A stretch of DNA of 25,055 nt from contig JAQGAU010000668.1 of the NCBI GenBank assembly GCA_034698045.1, forward strand, positions 1 through 25,055, written 5' to 3'. Below are positions 1-11,713 of this stretch, piece after piece (positions within the stretch are counted from its first letter, which is position 1; the number at the start of each line of letters is the position of its first letter). The notes under the pieces were generated by a model. That model ran no database searches, was not told where the DNA came from, and saw only the letters and a program-made list of their open reading frames with translations. The position numbers were made by a program, and so were the translations under genes. The stretch comes from Paramacrobiotus richtersi (lineage: Eukaryota > Tardigrada > Eutardigrada > Parachela > Macrobiotidae).

Positions 1-212
1 GGTGTTGTGCAGTGCGGACTGGGTGATCGGTAGCGGTGCTCTGCTGTGCAGTGCGGACTGGGTGATCGGTAGCGGTGTTGTGCAGTGCGGACTGGGTGAT
101 CGGTAGCGGTGCTCTGCTGTGCAGTGCGGACTGGGTGATCGGTAGCGGTGCTGTGCAGTGCGGACTGGGTGATCGATAGCGGTGTTGTGCAGTGCGGACT
201 TGGTGATTGGTA
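1..212. repeat. Minisatellite, six units of 34 or 39 bp
   Basis: The core gtgcagtgcggact recurs at 7, 46, 80, 119, 153 and 187. Spacings are 39, 34, 39, 34 and 34 bp. The longer unit carries an extra ctctg-type insertion. The last units are degraded (gatcgatagc, acttggtgattgg) and the array stops near 212. The left side runs off the window, so the true copy number is unknown. No coding frame is evident. Confidence 0.95.
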
Positions 213-1271
213 CTGTAGAAAAAGACACTGTGTGTACTCTGTGTATCTTTCAGGAAATTTGTGCTATCAAAAATGTCAACACCCAGATTGAGTTGTTGCA
301 ACTCGATCAACGTCACATTTAACGTTTTATAGAAATCATTCGGTTGTGAGAAGCTCACTTGGTTTATACGCTACTGTTCGACAGCCAACTGAAATTTACT
401 TTCATTGCATACAGGATAGTGGAAATGTGTTTGTATTTTTATTCCACGGGTTTTTTCGGTCAATTATATGTTTTATGTATATTCCGCGCGCTGACGTAAA
501 TAAAAACAAGCCGCTTCAGATTGAAGCGAGCGTTATCAAAATTATCATTAATATCAGTGAGAATTAGATTTCCTACCGAAACGGAAGAGACATATACAAC
601 CTTTTTGTATCATACCGAACATCTGCCAGACTGCCGACTTCCGTTACGATCCATATCAATTTCGCGCGCGTTCAGTAAACAAGGTGCGTACGCCTAGACT
701 AAACTAGCAACAATATTACACGGCCGTTTCTCCGTTGAATCAAATTATTCAGCCAATCATCTCTGTGCTAGTCAGCAGTAAAACCGGATTAGCACACAAT
801 CGCTCATTACGCTCCAACAAATCACGACAAAAAATCAATGCCTCTTCCGGCGCATCTTCACTCCGCCGCATCTTTCTCTGTATCGATCGATCTGCCCATC
901 CGTACGCTCAAACAGGGATCTCGCTGTGTACGGCGCTGTTAACGTACGGTAGACAGATATCGTACAAGTGCGTTAACCAGTTGCGCCGTGCTATTGATCT
1001 ATTGCGCAGTCGCGGCGGGCAGAACACGTCGCCAATTTCATCTCGCTCCGCATTTATTCCGGTCTTTTACACGCCAGCGTCATTTGTGATTTTCTCGGGA
1101 ATATTTTTGCTTTGAAAAATTGCGCATTATTTGCTCATTCTGGAAATGCTGCTCGGTACAGGCAAAAGGAGAATGGAGCGATGAAATGTGATTTGCAATT
1201 TTGCGTGATTTACAATATTTTTCTGGGTCCTTGACACGCACAATGATCATCCGGATTGATTTATTCCCAGC
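213..1271. other. Region upstream of MGAT1, no gene recognised
   Basis: AT-rich to mixed sequence with open frames of 73 aa (346-567) and 126 aa (735-1115), neither resembling a known protein. The MGAT1 start at 1272 follows ttattcccag directly. That could be a splice acceptor at 1270, so a non-coding 5' exon may lie in this stretch. No convincing TATA box was found. Confidence 0.5.
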
Positions 1272-4200
1272 ATGAAGAGAAAGTTGGGATATTTTATTGC
1301 ATCTGGCTTAACAGTGTTATGGGTGTTGTTTTTCTGTCAATATGTCTTATTTCATCAGAATATCCAGGAGCTGGATCCAAATGTACGAAATCCGTCCGAA
1401 AAAATGATTTTTTTCCGCATTAAATTAGCCATTAATTCCATTTTTTTCCTGCAGGAAGGATCTATTCAAAAAATCAAGCATCTCTCCGCACTTTTCGATG
1501 ATGTACATAATTTAGAGCAGGACAGCGAGAAGATCAAACAGTATGTGGAACGGGTGCAAGAAGGTAAAGTTTCGGGACGGTGATTGCGAAACCAGGAAAT
1601 TAATTACCATGGCTGATTACAATTGTTTATGTTAAATCGCTGTATCGTAAACGTTATGTAATGCGCATTACATATGAAGTGGGCAGATGCGCACTATTCG
1701 AATAAGTTAGTGCTTTTTTCTTTTTTCCGCGGAAATTGTGTATAATCCCGTAAAATGTCAGAAAAACTTGCTTCCTTGGTGTTAAATCCCGTTTATTCTG
1801 CAGTGATTGGTGATGGTGGGAATGAGGCCGATTTCGCAGTATTACGCAAGGAGATTCCTGTGATTCCCGTTATTGTCTTTGGATGTAATCGTCCGACCAT
1901 CAAACGCAGTCTGGACCAGCTGATCAAGTAAGCATACAACAAATTGAAATTATTTTGTTATATATCAACAAATATATGAAAATTTGACAACGCCATATCT
2001 GTTTCTTTATGGCTTAATGTTCTGGGTAATTTCACATTTTTGTTTTTACCTTTTTGCTGGAGTTTCGTTCACTTTCAGTACAGTTTTTAGTGGAATATTT
2101 TAATTGGAATATTTTTATTGTTTGATAATAAATATCTAGGCATTCTTTGTTTGTTTTATTGATAATTGATTTGAAAAATGTTTTAGACATTTTTCTTTTT
2201 TTAAAATTTTGATTGTGTGACGATTCTTTTAGCTTTGATTTACGATTTTAAAAAAAAGAAAAATCGTCCGATTAATTTTTGGGATGTATTGAAAATTTGA
2301 AATTGATCAGAAATGGTTTTTCTGAAAGACTTATCCACAATAAATTATCTGGGCTATGGCCATGTTTGATCGTTATTAAACGGCGAATTAATCGCTCAAA
2401 CTGATTTCCGTGTTTGTTTGTTGTCGTTCCGTCTGGTGCGTTGCGTTTTATCATTGCATAAAATTTTAAAGCCGATGCAGTGTCGCGCTGACGCTGCAAA
2501 ATTGGTGGCAGGTGGTGTTTTGAATTATTCGGTCATTGTCGTGAGCTTCTTCTCACTTTTCTTGAAGGAGAATATTCAGGATTTTAAAAACCTAATTTTC
2601 TTTCAAATTAAATTTTATTATTTCCTCTTTCTGAAATTATTTTGATAATTTCTCAAAAAACAATTACATAAGAAAAATCATGCTTTTAATAGATCAAAAA
2701 TTTCTGATAAAGTTCCAGTTATTTTTGAATAAAATATTTATGTTGTAAAAGTATTATTATGAAGGGCGAGTTTTTCAAGAATTATTGGAAAAATGCATTT
2801 CCAAGTTCATATTAGTTTTCACCCGGATTTGACGATTTTTACTGTGTTTTTACGTGTAGACGGTTGAATTTCCCCAAAATAAACAACCGTCTGATGTTTT
2901 TGTGTCCGGTGACGTTTGTACTGGCTGGTCACGAAATGCCAGTAGGAAACTGATCAGTTGACGTGTCATTTGCACGTTGCATGTGTAATGCATGCGCCGA
3001 ATATTGCCGTACAACCTTGAAAAGTCTGCCGTTTCCCACACTAATGACCGCAATCTCCAGTGTTCAATCAGCTTTTTGCACGGACTGACGCTGGCTGCTC
3101 TGGTAGCTGCTAGATTGTTATCGTGATAACATGCAGATTTTCAGCCGTGAAATTGTGAATTTCTTGTGAGGTCCAAGACTTATTAGGTAAAAAATCTACA
3201 AAATTGCATTTTGAATTAATGAGCATTAGTGAAAATAAAAATACAATAAAAATCTTAACAAGAATGGGCACCTTTAATAATGCAGCTAATGAAATAAAGT
3301 TAGAAACAAATTAATAAATTGGAGCAATTGCTCTGGAAACGTATGGATAATAAAGGAAAGAAAATACAATACATCAGCAAATTTTTAAACAGCGTGTTTT
3401 TGGTGACAATCAGCTTTGTGTAATTTTGTAGAATTGTTTCCGATGAAATGAAAGTTGCGAATTAAAATTCGAAAAAGATTCAGTGGATACAGGCGTTTGG
3501 AGATTTCGAAACATTTGAGAAGAAACATATATGCCAAATTTTACAATAATTCACGATGGTTTAAACTTACAGGAATAAAAGGTAGAAAAATCCCCAAACA
3601 TGCGTAATATTGAGAAAAATATTGAAAAATATTAATACTGAAAAAATACATGCTGTACAATACAAAAACTGGTAAGAACGCATAAAGTAGATAAGTGAAC
3701 GCAGTCGTAGAAATATGGAATCAAATTTAAAAATCTTATTATGTAATTTAATATTTCATTGGATTTTTGAACAGGTACCGTCCGAGTTCGTTGGCGGCGG
3801 TTCAGTCCTTCCCCATCTACGTCAGCCAGGACTGTGGGGATGCGGCGACGGCTGAAGTGATCGGCAGCTATGGCGATCAGTTGACGCACCTGAAGGTGAG
3901 CTGAAACGGAGATCAAATGGCCGCGCGGTGTGCGGGTGCGCTGTACCCACTTGACCTCTCATTCCCTGATCCTTGCACCGCATTATCATGGCAAATACGC
4001 CGCCCGCATCAGACAACTGTATCGTTTTTCAAGTGATTGATCTAGTCTGTAGCTTAGACAGTTTTTTTACGATCATTTTTTCCTCGTTTTGACAGCGTGA
4101 TTGGAAATATAACCTAAAATGTCATAAAACTAACGATAGCAATGGTATAACAAATAATAGAATAATAAATGAAAAGTATCTATTTTTTGTGGTATAACAA

Positions 4201-7200
4201 ATAATAAAATAATAAATGAAAAGTATCCCTTTTTTGCAGTATAAACTGGCAGATTAACGTAGGAGGATGTCTTTTCGATTCAAAAAATAAAAGAAGTACC
4301 AAACACAAGTTCAGTTTAAAAAATCAAATAAAAAAATTTAGTTTTTGTTTTTTGTAAAAGTTAAAAGAAGAAAGAAATATAATATAAAATGTAAGAAAAT
4401 GAAAAGCTAATTTAGAAAATTGAAGTGTAAGGTTTTGTTTGGTTCTGCAGAATAATGAATCAGGGCACGAGATTTACGTAAACGATGCCTGTTTTCATTA
4501 CAGCATACGAATAATACTCCCATTAATCTGTCGAAGAAGGATAAGAAATTTGAAGGCTATTACAAGATTGCGCGGCATTACAAGTGGGGATTACAGCAAA
4601 TGTTCCGCAAATACAACCACACGGCCGTCATTGTTGTCGAAGGTAAGCCAGCAGTGTTTCAGCCGTAATGTAGGACGCTTCCGGATTGATAATGGTGTTT
4701 ATACGACTTGTAATATGATTCCGATATCGTGTGTCATTTCCGCCGAGTTAATGGAGGCACAGCTCAATTTAGTGATCAGTTCCTTATCTCCAGCATCGTG
4801 AAAAAATACATCGGTGTAAAAATATTTTTCCAATAATTATTTTCATGAAAAAGCGAGAGCATACTTAATAATAACCATTGTTTTTTGCTGTTTTACGACG
4901 AAATTAGTTAAAAATTTTGAAAAAATGTTTTGAATGCGTTTGTTCGAAACTTTCTCGGTAAAAGATTGATTTTGGTCTTGATTGTTTCAAAATTAAAAAT
5001 CTGTAATTTTGTTTCATGGTAGATTTTAATCTGTGGGAATCTATTTACGCAAAAGAAGGGAAAACTATGGAAAATAGTTTGAAAGCTTTTTTAATAGATA
5101 AAATAATAAGAATTAAAGATAATCCATTATAAGTTAAATAAGTAAATTCTCAACTTTATTTTTAACAAATAAAGACATTCTTTGTTTTTGTTTTATAACA
5201 GGCGAAAAGTCTGTTTAATTTCGTTGTATTTACCGGGTGTGAAAATTCGTTTATTGGCAGTTTTTGGTGCTTTACATTAACGTCCCTTTTAATATACATC
5301 GGACAATCTTTCCTAATACAAAATGACAGACTTCGTATCGTCGTCCGTGTTAAGTGCATGTTTGCTGTGAAATGGATTGATTTGGATACTCGAGGATGGG
5401 ATTGATGGGAGCCAGTCTGCGTTTGAAGCGTTTGTGCACTCGCTCGAGCACCTGATGGCGTGACATGCCCAGTGTTGGGGTTGTTTGTTCGTTGTGCATG
5501 AATATGCGGGCGGTTATTAAGGAGAAAAACGGCAAACGATCGATTGTCATCCTCGATTGTGGGTTGCAGCTCAGTTTCGCTGCTCGCTGGTGGATTACGG
5601 GTGCGGAGGGCTCTTGAGTTGCTTTTATATGATTTATCGTTGGAAGCCGATTGTTTGCCGTGGCATTATCACTGGGGATATTGAATATCCGTCAGTTGTT
5701 GGAACAGGAATTATGGAAGTTTCTAGAAAAAGATTCAGATCATTTTATCGACGTTTGAAATATTATTAAAATTGAAAAAATGAATTTGAAATATTCTGCT
5801 GTATTTAGCAGAATATCTCGGAATAATTTCGAAATATTTTGAATAGTTTTTTTTGGTATTTTGGCAATTTTTCTAAGATTAACTTCAAATTAAATCTTTT
5901 AATATTTAACAGGATATTTCGGAATAATTTATAAATATTCAGACTAGGTTTTTTTGTATTTTGGCAATTTTCGAAAGAATAATTCTAAACTAAGCTTTCA
6001 AAAATTTACTGGTATATTTTTGAAGGAGTTTGTACGTTGATATTTTACATTAAATAAATCATTTTAATTTATGCATGGTTATTGACTGTAGAAAAGATTT
6101 TGAAAAAAACTTGAAAATGATTCAGAAATTTTTAAAATATTTGAAAAGTTTGAAAAGAAATTTTGAAAATACAATAATATGTGGTTGCATTTTTTCGAAG
6201 GATTTTTCCTGTTGGGTATTTTTGGATTATTAATGATTATTTTTAGCGGACAGGCATGTGGCTCGATTATAGAGGGAAAAAATGTTTCTCAGCTGACGTA
6301 AAACGGTCTGCGGATTGTTAATCGAGCTATTCGTAGGCTATCAAATTACAAAAATAGTCTGGCTCGTTCACCACATGTTCTGATTGAGTATGCCAAGTGG
6401 GCACTTGGCACACGCACAATTGGACAAACTTGATTAAGAAAAACTGCTATCATCACATGCATACTGCAATTAAACGCCAGAGTGCTTGTTTATGCCTGTG
6501 CGTCCACCGTTAAAGTGTGTTGTTATCATGTTACGATGCGAGAATTTTGATTTTCCGGTCACTTATTTTGCTACATTCAATAGAATTTTTATGATTTTTT
6601 CGACGTTTTATTATTATTTCTTACATCATTTTTCACCCCGTAATACATTCTTATTTCGTGAAATATATTTTCGTCATAATTCTAATCCATTTTTTGAAAT
6701 ATTATATTTGTAATTCGTAATTTTCGTAATTTACTGTAATAGTTTTCGTAACAACGTATAACAAATTTTGAATTCGTAAAATACATTCCGTATAAATATT
6801 GGTTTCGTAATATTGTAGCCAATATCGGTTTCCAAGTATATTAAAATTTGTCGAGAAACATTATACAAGAAAGAAAACATTATAAAATTCAAAAAATCGA
6901 AAACGAAAAAAACATTAATTTTGTCGAGCACACTGATTTTTCGTAATATAACTTTTTCAGTAAGGATTATTATTACATCCGAGAACTGTAAAGTAGATTC
7001 GTAACCTAATTTTACTATTAAGGTTTTTTTAATCTTGAAACTGATGTTTTATAAGAATATAATTATAATAAAATTTTATTTTATTTTAAATTTTAACATA
7101 TAATAATAATTACGTATAATGGACGTATTAGAAATTATATGGGAATTTAAATTGGTGATTTAATCGGTCTCTTACGCCGTTGTTTTGAGTTTGAATGGCT

Positions 7201-10200
7201 GTGTGATTCTGGTATAATTGTTTGATGGTACGATGCGTAATTCCCGGGTGACCGTGGTCAAAAGGCATCGAAAGCAATTATAATGCCGGCAATTGGCGTT
7301 TCAATGAGGTTACGGAGGGCTCCGTGGGGAGGCGTTAGTGATACTGAGCATGTTGCTTCTCCCCCGCGCACCATGCGCCTAATTGGTCATATGCGCATTG
7401 TTGCAGATGATTTGGACGTTGCTCCGGATTTTTTCCAATATTTTGCCGCGTTGTACCCGCTGCTGGCGCTGGACACCTCGTTGTGGTGCATTTCCGCCTG
7501 GAATGATAACGGAAAGACTGATCTCATTGAAAATAATCCTGGTAGGGAAAAATATGGATTTTTTGTGTTAATACCAAGTGCTTGGGGGAAATTGATCATG
7601 ATGAAAATGTCAAGAAAATTTGTGCTGTAAATTCAGACAAGTTTACATGGAATTATTGTTAATTTTCTTTGTTTAAACGAAAATATTCCCGAATTATTCT
7701 TGACAGAAAATTAGCTGAATAAATTAAATTTTTTCCAGATTTGTTAATTTTTATTTATTATTTCCAGTTTTATTTATATTTGGTTTTGATTAAGAGCTAC
7801 AATTAATTGAAATTATTAATAAACTGAAAATAATTGAAATTATTAATAAACTGAAATAAACGCTTTTTTTATCATAATTTTTTTTAATTTACAGAACTTC
7901 TCCACCGGACCGATTTTTTCCCGGGTTTGGGATGGATGTTAACAAAAGAAGTCTGGAATGAGCTGGAGCCCAAATGGCCGGAAAAGTACGTGACAATGCA
8001 ACTAATTCAGGATTCAGATTAGTAATGAAATTACGAGCGATGAACTCAGGGGAACTCTAAAAAAAGCTCTAATAACATGTTATTATGCAAGATTCAACGT
8101 TTTTTACACTGTGCTGGAGTTTCTTACAGTATGAGTCATATATATTTGATGGAGTTCTTCTAATAATTATCTGTATTTTTTGTAGAATATTATTATAATA
8201 TTTTATACATTTTAAATACATGTAAAAAATATAAATAAAAAAATGTAAATAAACAATAATAAATAAACAAAAATATAAATAAATGTAGATGATAATGTAA
8301 ATGTAAATATAAATAAAGGTAGAAAAAAAATATTTTCTTCATTTTCATATTTACAATTTTTTATAATATTTTGTATTTTTTGCTATAAAATATCCGAATT
8401 ATAAGAAACTGGTTTCGGGCAGATTTTGGGATGATTGGATGCGCCGGCCTGAGCAGCGGCAGCAGCGCTCGTGTATCCGCCCGGAAATCTCCCGGACAGC
8501 CACATTCGGGAAGAAAGGTGTCAGCAAGTAAGATAAACACTCTGGCCACACCAAAGCGCTAATAATATCATTTGTGTACCAGTGGGGAATTCTTCGAGTC
8601 CCATCTGAAATACATCAAACTCAACGAGGTCGCCGTGCCGTTTCGTGAGCGGAATTTGGCCTATTTGCTGCAAGTGAGTCCCAGTGTCCCACTGATCGAT
8701 GCGCATTAATTCAGTCGCTTGTCCGTGTAAATATTTGATTTTCCTGGAGAGTGTAGCGATACAATGTGCACTGGAATATTTTGACGGTTTTATATGGATT
8801 TTTTCTCGAGTGTAGTGGTGTATCACTACTCGCGTACGAACCTCCTGAAATTTGGCTCTAAAGTTTTTAGAGACCGAGTTCTAAAATTCGCAAGCCATCC
8901 CTCCGTGGCTGGCGACTGGTCGACACGGTTTTAGAGCTCCGCCCACGCTCTAAAAATAAAAGGAACAAGCTTGTTCCTTTTCTTTTTAGAACTACCTGGT
9001 CTCGACCAGCCTGATTGTGAGTTTCGACGAAACTAGCCTGATTGTGAGTTTCGACGAAACTGCTGTAGTTTTGCACAAGTATTTGACTCTGTTTGTTTTA
9101 TTTCTGTGGTTTTTTTCTCGAGGTTTCTGTTTTCTTTCTGTGGAAAACAGTCAAAGTTTTGACAACGCTGCGTGCATGACTTGTATTTACTTTTGAAGTT
9201 TACAGGACAGTTGTAGAAGTACTCCCAGTATTAAAGTGCAATTCAACGGAGAGCCGTAGATCATCTGGAGCGCAGTGTCAAATCTACATTTCAGTAGAAG
9301 GGCATTTTTTAAAACTCACCCAATGAAGGTACGCTTTTTTTCTTTTTTTGTTGAGAAGAGGATACAGAGTAGTCCAAGAACCATATTTTCGCTTATTTAT
9401 AGCTTATAAATAGTGTGTGAAATAGTCCATGACGGAGACTGCAAAAGGTATATCTTGCGACAATGCACTACGCTTTCAACGCGTGATAAAAGCGTAGTGC
9501 ATGGGCTATGATTTCAGAACGCGACAGCTTTGGAACATTTTAGAGGGACTTTCGAAGTTACTTTTTTCTAAAATATTTAGATCACTTCGATTGGCAGATT
9601 CGGAAATTTTAGAACTCGGTCTCTAAAACTTTTAGAGCCAAATTTCAGGAGGTTCGTACGCGAGTACTGTATCGTTTTGGTGCTTGTAGTTAGATTGAGA
9701 ATACTATTTTTGTTCCGCTTTATGATCTATTTTGCTCAGTTTGTGTATTATTTGAAATTTTTGAAATTTTTATTTGTTTGCGTTCATTACTATTTTTAAA
9801 TGTACAAAAATCCTATTAATAATAATGCTGAATATATGCCATGTATATCATTAAATTAAATAAGATAAAATTAATATTTACTTTAGTTATGTATTTTATT
9901 TTACAAATATTATTGTTTTATTTTTTACGTGACGTTTTTGTTCTGCTTGTTATGTTTTTCCTGTGTACTGTATGGCCATTTGTTTTAACATTTCGTGTCA
10001 TTTGTTTAGGTTAATGCTAGTTTTCGAAGTGCTCTTTTGGAGTTTTTCTTATCTACAATATTAAAAGTGTATAAACATTGCGTATAAATTGTGTAAAAAT
10101 TTTAAAATTGTCACATTTTTACACTGTTTATTTGTAGGATATTTATGATCCGCGTTTCAACTCGATCGTATACAATGCGCCGGTTATCCGGTTAGACGAG

Positions 10201-11227
10201 TGGAAGAAGAATGAAATTGAAGGTTTAGCCGACAATACGCCGGTGCGCATTGAATACCGCAGCAAGGACCAGTTTATTAAAATTGCCAAAGCCATTGGTG
10301 TTATGCAGGATTTCAAGGTAATCATGCTTCAGCTGATGGAATAATTACATAGTTTTCAATGGCATTATTATAATTATTTTATGGAAAAATGCTTTTAAAT
10401 TTTTGTTGCTGCGTGTGTTTACATAATTATTACGCTTGCAATGGATATTGACGATCTGCACTTTTTACTGATCCAGTTGTCGATTCGGTTGCACCGCTGG
10501 CACATATTTCAAGTTGAAAAATACAGAATATATTTTTTTTGTAATGTACGAAATGTGATTTTTGCCAAATTTGCGGGAAATGGAAAATAAAATGAGAGTT
10601 TTCTCGTTAGCAAAATGCTGTGGAAAAGTGCAGAGAAATTGAAATGTTACATAATTAAAATTAACAAAAAATATTAATATTAATACAAAACTAAGGAAGA
10701 ACTTTCCAAGAAAATGGAACAAATGATACTCTTTGAAAAAAATGCGTAGATGTACAAAAAACTGACATGTAATAGTGCAGAAAACTCAAATGGCAGATCA
10801 TTAAAGTCAACTGAAAATATTATTTGTGAACTCAAAATTATAGAATAATTATGTTGAAAGTTGAGCAAGTGCTAACAATAAAATGAATAATTAACTATAC
10901 AAGAAAATCAGCAAGAAAAAAACGAAAAAACTATAAGAATCCTTGTATATAAAAATGAAACATACATAAAAATAATATACATTAAAGATATACGGAAAAT
11001 AGGATACATATGCTAAGTATGCATTGACAAGTAATTCAATAGAGAAAATCTGGTAAAGGTTGGAGCAAGAGTTAACAACTTAACATACCACTAAAACTGT
11101 ATGGTCGATTTAGGCGGGTGTCCCCCGTGCCGGTTACCGCGGCGTCGTGACCCTGGTGCACCGCGGGCGGCGCGTGTTCCTGGCGCCGCCGGCCGGCTGG
11201 GACGGCTACGATCTCACGTGGAACTAA
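1272..11227 (+). CDS. MGAT1: GnT-I: alpha-1,3-mannosyl-glycoprotein 2-beta-N-acetylglucosaminyltransferase (11 exons)
   Basis: Transfers GlcNAc from UDP-GlcNAc to the alpha-1,3 arm of Man5GlcNAc2 in the medial Golgi, opening hybrid and complex N-glycan synthesis. Exons: 1272-1382, 1455-1563, 1804-1927, 3775-3895, 4504-4642, 7407-7541, 7895-7985, 8423-8527, 8583-8673, 10138-10317, 11114-11227. All junctions are GT-AG and phases agree. The sum is 1320 nt, 439 aa, against about 445 in mammals. It is a type II membrane protein: short basic N-terminus (MKRK), signal anchor at about 7-27, stem to about 85, then the GT13 domain. Visible motifs are [17 protein letters not shown], the metal-binding EDD (201-203, split by intron 5), [34 protein letters not shown] (D280 aligns with the catalytic Asp), [22 protein letters not shown] and a terminal GYDLTWN. 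No key residue is missing. The last exon is far more GC-rich than its surroundings. Family assignment is near certain; the exon 1/2 border is the least certain junction. Confidence 0.95.
1383..1454 (+). other. MGAT1 intron 1: 72 nt, multiple of three, no stop
   Basis: The border reads CCAAAT|gtacga ... ttttttcctgcag|GAAGGA. The acceptor has an excellent polypyrimidine tract. The stretch is AT-rich and would add 24 Phe/Ile/Lys-rich residues to the stem if kept. Removing it brings the protein to 439 aa and joins two polar, stem-like segments (…LDPN and [10 protein letters not shown]…). A gtacga donor is also used by iGluR-A exon 4. Either form keeps the frame, so retention cannot be excluded. 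Confidence 0.7.
1928..3774 (+). other. MGAT1 intron 3, 1847 nt, AT-rich
   Basis: Phase 2 intron between the LDQLIK and YRPSS segments, with donor AA|gtaagc and acceptor ttgaacag|G. It contains only short chance open frames on both strands and T/A-rich runs. No RNA gene or transposon end was recognised. Confidence 0.85.
4144..4237. repeat. Two tandem 47-bp units
   Basis: The block ggtataacaaataata starts at 4144 and again at 4191. Both copies run through aataataaatgaaaagtat and a T-run with a few substitutions. It lies in MGAT1 intron 4 and is probably a slippage or unequal-exchange duplication. Confidence 0.9.
4643..7406 (+). other. MGAT1 intron 5, 2764 nt
   Basis: Phase 1 intron that splits the EDD codons (GAA G|gtaagc ... 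ttgcag|AT GAT). The content is AT-rich with chance open frames. An imperfect ~90-bp duplication lies near 5810-6001. The segment 5380-5560 is less AT-rich but carries no recognisable protein on either strand. Confidence 0.85.
5810..6001. repeat. Imperfect ~90-bp direct duplication in MGAT1 intron 5
   Basis: Two successive blocks share cggaataattt, a T-run, then tattttggcaattttc and taaacttaa-like tails. One spans about 5810-5900 and the other about 5910-6001. Divergence is visible, so the event is not recent. Confidence 0.65.
7805..7858. repeat. Two tandem 27-bp units
   Basis: The block aattgaaattattaataaa begins at 7805 and repeats at 7832. It lies in MGAT1 intron 6 just upstream of the exon 7 acceptor tract. 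Confidence 0.9.
8958..8981. repeat. Perfect 24-bp palindrome inside the MITE-like element
   Basis: Each half reads aaaaggaacaag and its complement, centred on aagctt. The same place in the relative at about 19495-19525 has a decayed version (gaaacaggcttgttc), so this is an old structural feature of the family. Confidence 0.9.
9008..9061. repeat. Tandem 27-bp duplication inside the MITE-like element
   Basis: Two identical units beginning agcctgattgtgagtttcg lie at 9008-9034 and 9035-9061. The related copy near 19545 has only one, weaker unit, so the duplication arose in this copy or subfamily. Confidence 0.95.
9463..9502. repeat. Inverted repeat, 14-bp stem and 12-nt loop
   Basis: The arms are atgcactacgcttt (9463-9476) and aaagcgtagtgcat (9489-9502), a perfect match. 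It lies inside the MITE-like element and is probably structural. No T-run follows it. Confidence 0.92.
10318..11113 (+). other. MGAT1 intron 10, 796 nt, AT-rich
   Basis: Donor TTCAAG|gtaatc and acceptor gatttag|GCGGGT, phase 0. It contains only chance frames on the minus strand (10465-10868). Confidence 0.88.
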
Positions 11228-11707
11228 TCAAAAATCACCCATTGGATCCCTGTATCCACTTTCACACACATCACTCTGGATAATTCTCGTTGTTCCCGGT
11301 TTCTGGGATGGATGTACAGGAAATTGGGATGATCCTGTTTTTTCGAAGGATATTACTCTGGACACATTCTGCCATTGGGCTTTCCCTTCCAAAAGTGGTG
11401 TCGCCGATTGAATTTTGGATTGGTATGAGAGAGACTGAGATGTTTTGTTTTTTATTTTGCTCACCGTGTTGGAAGATTTTATTGGGGGAGAGAGATGTTT
11501 GGTTTCCTGTGGACTTTTTTGATTTTTGGGGTAAATGTGTTGATCTTGCCGTTTGTGGTACACTGGATGGGTTTTAAACGGTTTTACAGATTGTGGTCAT
11601 TTCGCGGAGTTTGTTTCTCGTTCTGATACAGATTTTGGTGGTGTTTAAGTTATTTTCACCCAAAGAGAGGTGTTTTTTCTTCGGTGATTGCAGTTCGGTT
11701 TTCCAGA

Positions 11708-11713
11708 AATAAA
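11708..11713 (+). terminator. Candidate poly(A) signal for MGAT1
   Basis: Canonical AATAAA hexamer downstream of the MGAT1 stop, with no closer canonical hexamer seen. Cleavage-site use is inferred. Confidence 0.45.

Larger units (their letters stand above)
8829..9664. mobile_element. Non-autonomous DNA element (MITE-like), 836 bp, ~60-bp TIRs
   Basis: The left end ctcgcgtacgaacctcctga is matched in reverse complement by the right end at about 9604-9664. The inverted identity extends through the gttctaaaatt tract, about 60 bp with one small indel. TA flanks both ends (8827-8828 and 9665-9666), compatible with a TA target duplication; a 3-bp ACT duplication is also possible. The interior has no transposase frame. 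It holds a perfect 24-bp palindrome (8958-8981), a 27-bp tandem pair and a 14-bp-stem hairpin. A relative lies at 19374-19690. It sits in MGAT1 intron 9 without touching splice sites. Confidence 0.88.
8674..10137 (+). other. MGAT1 intron 9, 1464 nt, hosting the MITE-like element
   Basis: Phase 0 intron (CTG CAA|gtgagt ... tttgtag|GAT). About 57 percent of it is the 836-bp element. The rest is AT-rich with no feature. Confidence 0.9.

Noticed and set aside
1-212. CRISPR-like array
   Set aside because: Units are contiguous with no unique spacers, and the genome is eukaryotic. It is a minisatellite.
735-1115. 126-aa open frame upstream of MGAT1
   Set aside because: Basic, Ser/Arg-rich composition without domain, membrane segment or family motif; treated as chance or 5' non-coding sequence.
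1272-1583. A stand-alone 103-aa membrane protein
   Set aside because: It is MGAT1 exons 1-2 read through intron 1 and past the exon 2 donor. The family continues in phase at 1804.
7283-7630. 115-aa frame taken as a complete gene
   Set aside because: Only 7407-7541 matches GnT-I. The flanks are intron read-through.
8867-9076. 69-aa minus-strand frame with a duplicated SFVETHNQA
   Set aside because: It lies wholly inside the MITE-like element. The protein repeat is just the 27-bp DNA tandem duplication.
9463-9502. Rho-independent terminator or tRNA-like hairpin
   Set aside because: Eukaryotic context, no T-run, no tRNA arms. It is better explained as internal structure of the mobile element.
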